Counted from the first letter of the stretch, positions 1 through 5,529 are shown. The stretch is DNA of 9,765 bases from JBCBXA01 sp039816825 (GCA_039816825.1 JBCBXA010000102.1:1-9765), one strand, 5' to 3'. Notes: generated by a model from the letters alone, not told the origin. Translations and numbers: made by a program.

Positions 1-866
1 CCAAGAGCCAGACCCGCCTTGAGGCTGGAGAGACCGTCCGCATTCCGCCATTGCCGACGGATGCCAAGGCCAGTTCCGGGCTGACGCGCAACACCATCAA
101 GCATCAGGGCGACGGTGAAGTGCTGGCGCAGATGTTGCTCTACGAAGACAAGAAAGTGTTCGTGTTCAACAAGCCTGCGGGACTGGCGGTGCAGGGTGGT
201 TCAGGTTTGAACCGCCATGTGGATGGCATGCTCGAAGCCTGGCGCGACAAAGCTGGCCAGAAACCCAGGCTTGTCCATCGGCTCGACCGCGAGACGTCCG
301 GTGTTCTGGTGGTGGCTCGCACGCGTGGCGCCGCTGCAGCGCTCACCAAGGCATTTCGCCAGCGCGATACGCGCAAGATCTACTGGTCGCTCAACCGCGG
401 CGTTCCCAGTCCACGGCAGGGGCGCATTTCAACGCATCTTGTGAAAGACCAACTTCCGGACGGAGACCGCATGAGGGTCGCACGACATGGAGAGGCGGAT
501 GCCGATCACGCGGTCAGCGAATACAGCCATGTGGCCAATGCCGGACAGAGCGTAAGCTGGCTGCAATTGTCGCCCATAACCGGACGCACACACCAGCTGC
601 GGGTGCATTGTGACCATATCGGCCATCCCATCTTTGGTGACCCCAAATACTTCTCGACTGAAAATTGGGAAGCGCCGGGCGGTCTGCAGAATCGTCTGCA
701 TCTTCACGCGCGTCGCATCGTGCTGCCACATCCCGATGCGGGGGTCCGCAAGCTGGATGTTACAGCTCCCTTGCCGCCCCACATGCAGCAAAGCTGGAAC
801 CTGTTTGGCTGGGATGAGGCAGAAGGTGATCAGTTGATCGCCGATACGTTTGATCTGCCCCTATGA
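1..866 (+). CDS. RluA/RluC-family 23S rRNA pseudouridine synthase (5' partial)
   Basis: Isomerises specific uridines in ribosomal RNA to pseudouridine. The reading frame is open from base 3 and begins with residues typical of the end of an S4 RNA-binding domain (KSQTRLEAGETVRIPP), so the gene starts left of the window and the TTG at 51 is not the true start. The catalytic domain follows: an FNKPAGLAVQGG motif, then HRLDRETSGVLVVAR with the catalytic Asp at bases 285-287, then ITGRTHQLRVH and the GDPKY motif near residues 180-205 counted from base 51. The TGA overlaps the next start codon by 4 bp (ATGA, 863-866), which suggests co-translation with the phosphatase gene. An S4 plus catalytic domain points to RluC/RluD rather than RluA, and the missing N-terminus prevents naming the target uridine. 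The family call is secure; the exact member is not. Confidence 0.93.
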   Translation, partial: KSQTRLEAGETVRIPPLPTDAKASSGLTRNTIKHQGDGEVLAQMLLYEDKKVFVFNKPAGLAVQGGSGLNRHVDGMLEAWRDKAGQKPRLVHRLDRETSGVLVVARTRGAAAALTKAFRQRDTRKIYWSLNRGVPSPRQGRISTHLVKDQLPDGDRMRVARHGEADADHAVSEYSHVANAGQSVSWLQLSPITGRTHQLRVHCDHIGHPIFGDPKYFSTENWEAPGGLQNRLHLHARRIVLPHPDAGVRKLDVTAPLPPHMQQSWNLFGWDEAEGDQLIADTFDLPL

Positions 867-1552
867 GTTCAACGACTGAGCCGTTTCTGGTGCTGTTCGA
901 TTGCGACGGAACCTTGATCGACAGCGCCGGCGTGATCGTCGCTGTGATGCACCTTGCTTTTGAGCAGGCGGGTGTGCCGCCTGTTGACGATGACGCTGTG
1001 CGTGGGATCATTGGCCTCTCGCTGCCGATTGCCATTGGTCGTTTGCTTGATATTGATCCTCAGTCTCGTCAGGCCGCGGAGCTTACAGATCTCTACAAGC
1101 GGCAGTTCATGGAATACCGTTCGTCGGGTGACTTCGCTGAACCCGTGTTCGGCGGTGTTGACGCCATGCTTGAAGCCGTGATGCAAAGACCACCGGTTTC
1201 GGCGGGCGTCGTGACCGGCAAGTCAAGGCGAGGCTTACAGATCGTTGCAAGCCACCATAACTTTGAGTGGCTGCTGCCCATATCGCGCACGGCTGATGAG
1301 TGCGTGTTCAAACCGGCTCCCGATATGGTGCTGGAGTGTTGCGCGCAAAGTGGCATTGATGAAGGACGAACGCTTGTCGTGGGTGATACGAGCTACGATA
1401 TGGAGATGGCAAAGGCTGCTGGTGCGCGGGCCATTGGAGTATCGTGGGGCTATCATGAGCCCGAAATGCTGCTGGCCGCAGGAGCTGAGACAGTCCTGGA
1501 ACATCCGACCCACTTGCTGCCGCTTATCGACGAGGCACTGACCCATGCGTGA
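863..1552 (+). CDS. HAD-IA hydrolase, phosphoglycolate phosphatase-like
   Basis: A 229-residue soluble phosphatase of the haloacid dehalogenase superfamily. All four HAD motifs are intact: motif I FDCDGT (nucleophile Asp13, acid/base Asp15), motif II Thr118 in VVTGK, motif III Lys150 in FKPAPD, and motif IV GDTSYD (Asp175, Asp179) for Mg2+ binding. Residues 20-85 form the small helical cap of subfamily IA, as in Gph/phosphoglycolate phosphatases. The start overlaps the pseudouridine synthase stop by 4 bp, and the end overlaps the ATP12 start by 8 bp, so the three genes are very likely one transcript. This rluC - HAD - ATP12 order recurs in alphaproteobacteria (recalled knowledge). The substrate is unknown; 2-phosphoglycolate is a guess from family resemblance, and a role in clearing damaged metabolites would fit equally well. 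Confidence 0.9.
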   Translation: MSSTTEPFLVLFDCDGTLIDSAGVIVAVMHLAFEQAGVPPVDDDAVRGIIGLSLPIAIGRLLDIDPQSRQAAELTDLYKRQFMEYRSSGDFAEPVFGGVDAMLEAVMQRPPVSAGVVTGKSRRGLQIVASHHNFEWLLPISRTADECVFKPAPDMVLECCAQSGIDEGRTLVVGDTSYDMEMAKAAGARAIGVSWGYHEPEMLLAAGAETVLEHPTHLLPLIDEALTHA

Positions 1553-2336
1553 CATTCTCAACGACCTTGAGGCTGCTGAAAAAGCCGATGCGCCCGACCC
1601 GATGGTGTCAGCGCAGCAGAGTATGGCAGCAAATTTGCCCAAGCGCTTCTACAAGGAAGCATTTGTGGCAGCGGTCCATGACGCCCATGGCGTCATGCTG
1701 GACGGGAAACCAGTGCTCACTCCGGCGCGCAAGGCCTTGGCGGTTCCGACGGAGGCTCTGGCGGCCATCCTGGCTGCCGAATGGGAGGCGCAGGAAGAGC
1801 GCATCGATCCGCGTGTCATGCCGATGACCCGCCTCGTCAACACGGCGTTGGATGGGGTATCTCAGGATATTGGGGCGGTGGTCGAAGATGTGCTGCGGTT
1901 TGCGGCGAATGATTTGCTCTACTACCGCGCGCCAGGCCCAGCGCAATTGATCGACCGGCAACGGGCGCAGTGGGATCCGGTGCTCGATCATTTCGAGCAG
2001 GCTATGGGTGTCCGCTTCGAACTCACCGAAGGCGTTATGCACATCTCACAGTCTGACCAGACACTGGACGCGCTGCGCGGGCGCGTCGCCCATATTCAGG
2101 AGCCCATCGAGGCTGCAGCACTGCACACGATCACGACACTGACAGGATCAGCTCTTATTGGGCTGGCCGTCCACGAACAGCTGATTGATGGGCAGGCCGC
2201 ATGGAGCAAGGCCCATCTCGATGAGGACTGGAACATCGAGCAGTGGGGCGAGGACGATGAAGCTCAGCTTCGTCGCGCCGTGCGATGGCTAGACATGAAG
2301 AGCGCTTGCGATGCACTTGAGGCTCTTCGCCACTAG
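1545..2336 (+). CDS. ATP12-family F1-ATPase assembly chaperone
   Basis: A 263-residue protein of the ATP12 family. In mitochondria, ATP12 binds the F1 alpha subunit and keeps it from aggregating until the alpha3beta3 hexamer forms; the alphaproteobacterial homologues are thought to do the same. Characteristic stretches are KRFYKEAFVA at residues 33-42, the LDGKPVLTPARKAL segment at 52-65, AAEWEAQ near 77-83, the DLLYYRA segment at 123-129 and the acidic C-terminal DEDWNIEQWGEDDEA at 226-240. Length matches the family (about 230-270 aa). The first 32 residues are a charged, poorly conserved extension. The ATG lies inside the end of the phosphatase gene (8-bp overlap), so translation is probably coupled. 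The TAG stop shares the tetranucleotide CTAG with the stop of the convergent lipB gene, and no terminator hairpin lies between them. Confidence 0.92.
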   Translation: MRDILNDLEAAEKADAPDPMVSAQQSMAANLPKRFYKEAFVAAVHDAHGVMLDGKPVLTPARKALAVPTEALAAILAAEWEAQEERIDPRVMPMTRLVNTALDGVSQDIGAVVEDVLRFAANDLLYYRAPGPAQLIDRQRAQWDPVLDHFEQAMGVRFELTEGVMHISQSDQTLDALRGRVAHIQEPIEAAALHTITTLTGSALIGLAVHEQLIDGQAAWSKAHLDEDWNIEQWGEDDEAQLRRAVRWLDMKSACDALEALRH

Positions 2337-3064
2337 GCCTCTTCAAACTGCAATCCGCTGCCAAACTGTGCAGCCAATCCCTGCGCCAGCGCGAGATCCA
2401 GATCGTCCATCGTCACGGGCAATCCCAGATCAACCAGGCTGGTGACGCCACGCCCTCTGACGCCGCACGGCACGATGGCATCGTAATGCGACAGATCGGG
2501 CTCGTGATTGATAGCCAATCCGTGAAACGCAACGCCGCGGCTGACGCGAATGCCGATGGCCGCAATCTTGTCTTCGCGCATGGAGCCGTCGGGGAGTGAT
2601 GGCTTTTCCGGACGAGGGACCCAGACACCAACCCGGTCCTCAACCCGATATGCCGTCACGTTGAACGCGCCCATGGTTGCGATGATCGCTTCCTCCAGAG
2701 CGGCGACGTAGCGGCGCACATCATTTCCTCGTTTGCGCAGGTCAACCATTGCATAGACGATTCTCTGTCCGGGGCCGTGATAGGTGAACTGCCCGCCACG
2801 GCCCGTGCGATGAACCGGGAATCGGTCTGCCTGACGAAGATCCTCTATCTTCGCGCTGGTCCCCGCCGTGAGGACTGGCGGGTGCTCCAGGAACCAGAAC
2901 GTATCGGCTGCACCCGAGCGAACCTCATCGACCAAGGCATCCATCCGCGCCAGCGCCGCATCATATGGAACAGGTGTTCGACTTCGGATCAGGCGACCAG
3001 TCAGCGCAGAATCCGTCGACGTCGGAGGCTTCGATATTGCAAGATCGGCTCGGGACTTAACCAT
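2333..3064 (-). CDS. lipB: Octanoyltransferase LipB (lipoate biosynthesis)
   Basis: LipB moves octanoate from acyl carrier protein to a lysine of the lipoyl domains of pyruvate and 2-oxoglutarate dehydrogenases and the glycine cleavage H protein; LipA then inserts sulfur. With the ATG at 3064 the protein has 243 residues. The family signature RGGQFTYHGPGQ is at 89-100, the catalytic Lys in KIAAIGIRVSRG is at 166, and the catalytic Cys in the IVPCG motif is at 200. An in-frame GTG at 3085 would add seven residues (250 aa). I prefer the ATG because a possible -10 box overlaps that GTG, but neither start has a clear Shine-Dalgarno sequence. About 30 residues precede the usual LipB core. lipA is not in the window. 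The gene diverges from fliN-like and converges on ATP12. Confidence 0.94.
   Translation of the reverse strand: MVKSRADLAISKPPTSTDSALTGRLIRSRTPVPYDAALARMDALVDEVRSGAADTFWFLEHPPVLTAGTSAKIEDLRQADRFPVHRTGRGGQFTYHGPGQRIVYAMVDLRKRGNDVRRYVAALEEAIIATMGAFNVTAYRVEDRVGVWVPRPEKPSLPDGSMREDKIAAIGIRVSRGVAFHGLAINHEPDLSHYDAIVPCGVRGRGVTSLVDLGLPVTMDDLDLALAQGLAAQFGSGLQFEEA
3057..3064 (+). promoter_or_regulatory. Possible CtrA half-site ahead of fliN-like
   Basis: The octamer TTAACCAT matches the CtrA half-site described in Caulobacter. It abuts the predicted -35 of the fliN-like gene at 3065. On the other strand it covers the proposed lipB ATG and the next codons (ATG GTT AAG), so it may be only coding sequence. 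The same octamer occurs once more in the window, at 5343-5350 upstream of flagellin. Confidence 0.3.
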
Positions 3065-3093
3065 TTGCCAACTATAAACTTTCACAATCTAAA
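3065..3093 (+). promoter_or_regulatory. Predicted sigma-70-type promoter of fliN-like
   Basis: TTGCCA at 3065-3070 (5 of 6 to TTGACA), a 17-nt spacer and TCTAAA at 3088-3093 (4 of 6 to TATAAT; the shifted CTAAAT at 3089-3094 fits the rhizobial-type CTATAT box 5 of 6). Transcription would start near 3100, about 45 nt before the fliN-like TTG. It overlaps a possible lipB promoter on the opposite strand. This is a pattern match only. Confidence 0.4.
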
Positions 3094-3112
3094 TACAGGT
3101 TCGGCGCGTCAA
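3084..3112 (-). promoter_or_regulatory. Weak candidate lipB promoter
   Basis: On the minus strand TTGACG (3107-3112) is followed after 17 nt by GATTGT (3084-3089). The -35 is good (5 of 6) and the -10 poor (3 of 6). If used, the transcript would begin near 3077, after the GTG at 3085, which favours the ATG at 3064 as the lipB start. The two divergent promoters overlap almost entirely. Confidence 0.25.
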
Positions 3113-3144
3113 ATGGCGCGCCGCTGAGCGGACGAAAAAGTGCC

Positions 3145-3531
3145 TTGGAAACCATTAACAGCATCTCGATTGATATAGCCGTCGAACTCGGTGCGACCAA
3201 GATGCCGGTCCACCAGCTTTTGCGCATGGGCCGCGGTGCCGTCATCGAACTGGAAACCAAAGAAGATGACGATCTGGTGCTGATGGCCAACAACACGCCC
3301 ATCGCGCGTGGGCAGGTTATGCTGCAGGGTGACAAGATCCTCATCTCAGTGATCGAGCTGTTGCCCAGGCCGCCTGAAAAGCGAGGCGGTGGCGGTTTAC
3401 GCACATTCGGCGGTTCTTCGCAGGAACTCGCTGACATGTCAGAAGCACCTGAGATTCTTGATCGTCAGGACGAGGAATTGGTTGCGCCGCTGGCTGCCGA
3501 TGCCGACCTGACACCGCAACCATTGGGTTAG
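3145..3531 (+). CDS. FliN-like flagellar motor switch (C-ring) protein
   Basis: A 128-residue protein with a SpoA (FliM/FliN C-terminal) domain at about residues 6-72: an ISIDIAVELGATKMP strand, LLRMGRGAVIEL, then NNTPIARGQVMLQGDKILISVIELL, which is the classic FliN sequence pattern. FliN builds the lower flagellar C-ring that binds CheY-P and the export ATPase complex. The layout is unusual: enterobacterial FliN has a long N-terminal arm before SpoA, while here SpoA is almost at the N-terminus and a glycine-rich, acidic, probably disordered tail of about 55 residues follows. The start is TTG with only a weak upstream GGA; no better start exists before the domain, and the next Met is inside it. 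No other switch, hook or rod gene is in the window, so this gene is isolated from a main flagellar cluster as far as can be seen. It may be the only FliN or an accessory copy. Confidence 0.8.
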   Translation: METINSISIDIAVELGATKMPVHQLLRMGRGAVIELETKEDDDLVLMANNTPIARGQVMLQGDKILISVIELLPRPPEKRGGGGLRTFGGSSQELADMSEAPEILDRQDEELVAPLAADADLTPQPLG

Positions 3532-3582
3532 CTGCTACCAAAATCCAGCTCAAAAATTTGCTCTAGAACGCCGTCCTTTCGC

Positions 3583-3611
3583 TTGCCGCGATACAGCGTG
3601 ACTGCTACACG
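3583..3611 (+). promoter_or_regulatory. Weak candidate promoter for tRNA-Leu
   Basis: TTGCCG (3583-3588), 17 nt, then TACACG (3606-3611), placed about 35 nt before the mature tRNA. The -35 match is fair and the -10 poor. Between it and the tRNA is a small stem-loop, GCCGG at 3618-3622 pairing with CCGGC at 3628-3632, of unknown meaning. Confidence 0.25.
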
Positions 3612-3644
3612 CCGTCAGCCGGGTTTTCCGGCCTACCAGCACGT

Positions 3645-3731
3645 GCGGTCGTGGCGGAATTGGTAGACGCGCAGCGTTGAGGTCGCTGTGGGGTAACACC
3701 CGTGGAAGTTCGAGTCTTCTCGACCGCACCA
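3645..3731 (+). tRNA. tRNA-Leu (anticodon GAG)
   Basis: A complete class II tRNA. The 7-bp acceptor stem GCGGTCG (3645-3651) pairs with CGACCGC (3721-3727). The anticodon stem CAGCG (3672-3676) pairs with CGCTG (3684-3688) around the loop TTGAGGT, which gives anticodon GAG at 3679-3681 for leucine codons CUC and CUU. A long variable arm follows (about 3689-3703), as expected for leucine tRNA, then the T stem and loop GGAAG-TTCGAGT-CTTCT (one G-T pair). The discriminator is A at 3728 and the CCA end (3729-3731) is encoded. I saw no duplicated 3' tRNA end elsewhere in the window that would mark an integrated element. Confidence 0.97.
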
Positions 3732-3879
3732 TTTCTCAAGTTTTGTTCGAACCATCGTTCAGCGGTTCTTTGGTCCAGTGCGGCTGTGTGGGCTCAAGGC
3801 ATCGCTGGCACTTGCTCAAGATCGCTCCAAGCTGCAGCCGCCGCTGAGGGGCGATAATTTGCTCTCAGCGGCGCCATGC
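3732..3879. other. Intergenic stretch between tRNA-Leu and the luxI-like gene
   Basis: No gene seen. It contains one clear structure, the 10-bp inverted repeat listed separately. There is a short T-rich stretch (CAAGTTTTGTT) just after the tRNA but no hairpin in front of it. Confidence 0.6.
3839..3873. repeat. Perfect 10-bp inverted repeat after the luxR1-luxI-like operon
   Basis: CGCCGCTGAG (3839-3848) and its exact complement CTCAGCGGCG (3864-3873), separated by 15 nt. It lies 6 nt beyond the stop of the minus-strand luxI-like gene, the right place for a terminator or 3' mRNA-stabilising stem. Neither side carries a T-run, so it is not a standard intrinsic terminator. Confidence 0.55.
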
Positions 3880-4503
3880 CTACCAGTTCGATAGTGGTGA
3901 CGATGCCTCTTGCAGGATGGCGTTGCTGTGAGCTGGTAGAGGCGGCGCAAAGGGTGATTGGTCGAGCGTGCTGATACGAAAGCCAAACAGAATCTGATTG
4001 GCTGCTGAGCGATGGGCGTGAATGCGCTTGCTGGGGTATGTAAAATCGCTCAGCACCGGCAGATGACATCGCTCTGTCAGGAGCAGCAGTCTGTTGGTGC
4101 CTGTGTCGGCCCAATAGGGCTCCAGACGGGTGAACAATTGAGAGATAAGGTTCCGGCGCCATTCCAGCTGAGCATCGGGATTGTCAAATGGACATCGGTT
4201 GATGACGAGGGCGGATACCTCCCGCACGCGCGGGCCGGTCCACGCCAAGGCGTCTATTGCATCGGTGCGCTCCCTTTCCGTGGGGGCCAAGCGAAGGCAA
4301 GCCTGGACTTCGCGATGCTGCGTGGCCAGGCAGGCCGTCAGTTCGTGTCTCAGATGCTGGGCCTTTGGATCGTGAACTGCGCGCCCTGTGCGCACGATCA
4401 CTGGCGAGAGAATGTCGTTCTGCAGTCCCTCACATTGTCGCTCGAAGTAACGATCTCGGTCGGATCCGTTGGGGCTGATCAGTTCTAGAAACAGGTCTTC
4501 CAT
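3880..4503 (-). CDS. Putative divergent LuxI-type acyl-homoserine lactone synthase
   Basis: A 207-residue protein, the usual LuxI length. The middle and C-terminal halves can be lined up by eye with the LuxI/GNAT-like fold: EVQACLRLAPT (65-75) fits the conserved V-G-x-x-R-L-x-P-T strand with Arg71; REVSALVI (94-101) fits the E-x-S-R-F segment with Glu95; then LFTRLEPYWADTGTNRLLLLT (123-143) fits the helix and strand that follow. R16-x3-F20 matches the N-terminal Arg/Phe pair and Asp45 may match one of the two conserved acidic residues. The conserved Trp of the N-terminal region, the second Asp and the Arg of E-x-S-R (Ala98 here) are absent. LuxI enzymes make acyl-homoserine lactones from S-adenosylmethionine and acyl-ACP; with these losses, activity or substrate may differ. 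It starts 4 nt after the luxR1 stop with no Shine-Dalgarno, so it is probably translationally coupled. The gene is convincing; the family call is by-eye alignment plus context, and an unrelated protein is possible. Confidence 0.55.
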   Translation of the reverse strand: MEDLFLELISPNGSDRDRYFERQCEGLQNDILSPVIVRTGRAVHDPKAQHLRHELTACLATQHREVQACLRLAPTERERTDAIDALAWTGPRVREVSALVINRCPFDNPDAQLEWRRNLISQLFTRLEPYWADTGTNRLLLLTERCHLPVLSDFTYPSKRIHAHRSAANQILFGFRISTLDQSPFAPPLPAHSNAILQEASSPLSNW

Positions 4504-4507
4504 TGGA

Positions 4508-5227
4508 TCAACTGATCAAGCCGTGTCTTAGGGCGTTGGCGACGGCATGCGGCCTGCTGACGGCGTTCAGCTTGCGCCCTGCGCCAGCGAGATAGTGATT
4601 CACCGTATGCTCTGAGAGTTCGAGAATGGCCGCGATCTCGACGCTGGTCTTGCCGTGGGCCGTCCAGCGCAGGCATTCGGTCTCCCGTTCGGACAGGATC
4701 ACATGCTGCCGGTGCGTGCGCTCCTTGATCTGCTCCAATTGTTCACCCAACTGAACGAGAGGATAGAGAAGGGCAGCCATCTGTTGACCGGTAAGCTTGT
4801 CCGGCGATTGTGATCCCAGACAGACGATCATTGGCCGGCGCGATGCGAAGCGCAGCGGCACCCATGTGACTGAACGAATTCCAAACGTCTCTAGAACCTG
4901 GAACTCGGGATCGCTGGCCTGCAACCTATGAGGGATTCCTTCGCTCAGACTGATGGAGGCTGGCAATGCTGATGTATGGAAGGCGGGCCAGATCGGGCCC
5001 CGTTGTGTGAAGAAGCCCTCATCGTAGATCTGCAGCAGCTCTGCGTCCCAATTGGTGAGAAGTGTCTGTTCAGACAGCTTCTCATCAAGCTCGGGAAGGG
5101 TTGCGATCAGGAAGCTTTGAAAGCCGAACTCGAGCGCAAGGCTGCGCATGAACTTGAACGCGTCATAGTGAGTTTGAATGCACTCAAAATGTTGATCTAA
5201 TGAATCTAGTTTTTTCAGGGCTGTCAC
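4508..5227 (-). CDS. LuxR-type regulator 1 (non-canonical autoinducer-binding domain)
   Basis: A DNA-binding regulator with an N-terminal autoinducer-binding-like domain (about residues 12-160) and a C-terminal LuxR/GerE helix-turn-helix (178-239; LSERETECLRWTAHGKTSVE with the conserved Glu and Gly, recognition helix SEHTVNHYL at 205-213). I place the start at the GTG at 5227, preceded by GGAG seven nt upstream, which gives 239 residues, the same length as the second LuxR. An upstream in-frame GTG at 5314 would give 268 aa, but what precedes it is CCTCCCCCC, not a ribosome site. Against TraR, the tyrosine at position 61 is kept, but Trp57, Asp70 and Trp85 are replaced (Leu, Gly, Ile). The usual acyl-homoserine lactone contact set is therefore missing, and the ligand, if any, is not predictable. 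It heads an operon with the luxI-like gene and diverges from flagellin. Confidence 0.88.
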   Translation of the reverse strand: MTALKKLDSLDQHFECIQTHYDAFKFMRSLALEFGFQSFLIATLPELDEKLSEQTLLTNWDAELLQIYDEGFFTQRGPIWPAFHTSALPASISLSEGIPHRLQASDPEFQVLETFGIRSVTWVPLRFASRRPMIVCLGSQSPDKLTGQQMAALLYPLVQLGEQLEQIKERTHRQHVILSERETECLRWTAHGKTSVEIAAILELSEHTVNHYLAGAGRKLNAVSRPHAVANALRHGLIS

Positions 5228-5243
5228 ATCACATCTCCGGTTT

Positions 5244-5268
5244 TGATGCAAACAGACTGCTGTGATGC
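5244..5268. repeat. Direct repeat TGATGC x2 upstream of luxR1
   Basis: TGATGC at 5244-5249 and at 5263-5268, 19 bp apart (about two helical turns), lying between the luxR1 ribosome site and its likely promoter. Flanking GTTTTG (5240-5245) and CAAAAC (5275-5280) form a 6-bp inverted pair around them. It could be an operator for luxR1 autoregulation or chance; six-base repeats are weak evidence. Confidence 0.2.
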
Positions 5269-5342
5269 GGTTCCCAAAACGGTGCATTTGAGCTGGGGTG
5301 AATTCAGTGCTCACTTTTGGGGGGAGGGTTGTTCATTGTTCT

Positions 5343-5350
5343 TTAACCAT
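5343..5350 (+). promoter_or_regulatory. Possible CtrA half-site upstream of flagellin
   Basis: TTAACCAT, identical to the octamer ahead of the fliN-like gene and matching the CtrA half-site known from Caulobacter. It ends 11 nt before the predicted flagellin -35. CtrA controls flagellar genes in many alphaproteobacteria. The motif is short, so support comes from its position. Confidence 0.35.
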
Positions 5351-5354
5351 CCTT

Positions 5355-5371
5355 GTTAGGGCTTGGCTAAC
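5355..5371. promoter_or_regulatory. Dyad GTTAG-N7-CTAAC, candidate operator of flagellin
   Basis: A 17-bp hyphenated palindrome with perfect 5-bp arms (5355-5359 and 5367-5371) lying across the predicted flagellin -35. Its size and dyad form are compatible with a dimeric LuxR-type regulator, and two such genes flank flagellin. Arms of 5 bp can arise by chance, and no clean second copy was found in front of luxR2. Confidence 0.3.
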
Positions 5372-5390
5372 TTTCCCAGACTGCGAAAAT
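5362..5390 (+). promoter_or_regulatory. Predicted sigma-70-type promoter of flagellin
   Basis: CTTGGC (5362-5367), 5 of 6 to the alphaproteobacterial CTTGAC box, then 17 nt and GAAAAT (5385-5390), 4 of 6 to TATAAT. Transcription would start near 5397 and leave a leader of about 130 nt. Confidence 0.35.
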
Positions 5391-5456
5391 TGAGGGGTTG
5401 ATCGTCGCTAGGCACAAGGCTGAAGCGCTTGGATATGCAACTTGAACGGGAGTTAT

Positions 5457-5505
5457 CGATCCTGAGATCGCCGAACAAACGGTCGGCAGCCTCCAGAAGG
5501 GGGCT
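5457..5505 (+). promoter_or_regulatory. Two stem-loops in the flagellin mRNA leader
   Basis: Stem-loop 1 is CGATC (5457-5461), loop CTGA, GATCG (5466-5470). Stem-loop 2 is AGCCTCC (5488-5494), loop AGAA, GGGGGCT (5499-5505), 7 bp with one G-T pair. The second ends 12 nt before the ribosome site and is followed by a CTCAG direct repeat (5504-5508, 5512-5516). In Caulobacter, FlbT binds a structured flagellin leader and controls mRNA stability, so a similar role is plausible here. No FlbT or FlaF gene is in the window. Confidence 0.45.
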
Positions 5506-5516
5506 CAGTATCTCAG

Positions 5517-5523
5517 AAAGGGA
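5517..5523 (+). promoter_or_regulatory. Flagellin ribosome binding site
   Basis: AAAGGGA lies 6 nt before the ATG at 5530 and fixes that start. It overlaps the palindrome GGGAATTCCC (5520-5529) that abuts the start codon. Confidence 0.7.
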
Positions 5524-5529
5524 ATTCCC

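Larger units (their letters stand above)
5228..5529. other. Divergent luxR1-flagellin control region
   Basis: About 300 bp without a convincing gene. From left to right it holds the luxR1 ribosome site and a TGATGC direct repeat, a GC-run (5319-5328), a CtrA-like octamer, a dyad overlapping a possible flagellin -35, a -10, and a flagellin leader of about 130 nt with two stem-loops and a strong ribosome site. A + strand frame starting at 5429 runs into the flagellin gene in another frame and resembles no protein. No sigma-28 or convincing sigma-54 promoter was found. Confidence 0.6.

Noticed and set aside
3530..3550. AGCTG...CAGCT stem after fliN-like as a terminator
   Set aside because: Only 5 bp with an 11-nt loop and no T-run.
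3645..3900. tRNA-Leu as the attachment site of an integrated island carrying the lux genes and flagellin
   Set aside because: No integrase and no repeated tRNA 3' end found in the window; the GTTCGAACC near 3745 is only a short T-loop-like coincidence.
4012..4488. 158-residue + strand reading frame opposite the luxI-like gene
   Set aside because: No recognisable domain or ribosome site, and the minus-strand frame fits the LuxI pattern, sits 4 nt from luxR1 and has ordinary codon use.
5394..5415. Sigma-54 (-24/-12) promoter for flagellin, GG-N10-GC
   Set aside because: Only the GG and GC dinucleotides match; the surrounding TGGCAC and TTGC elements are absent.
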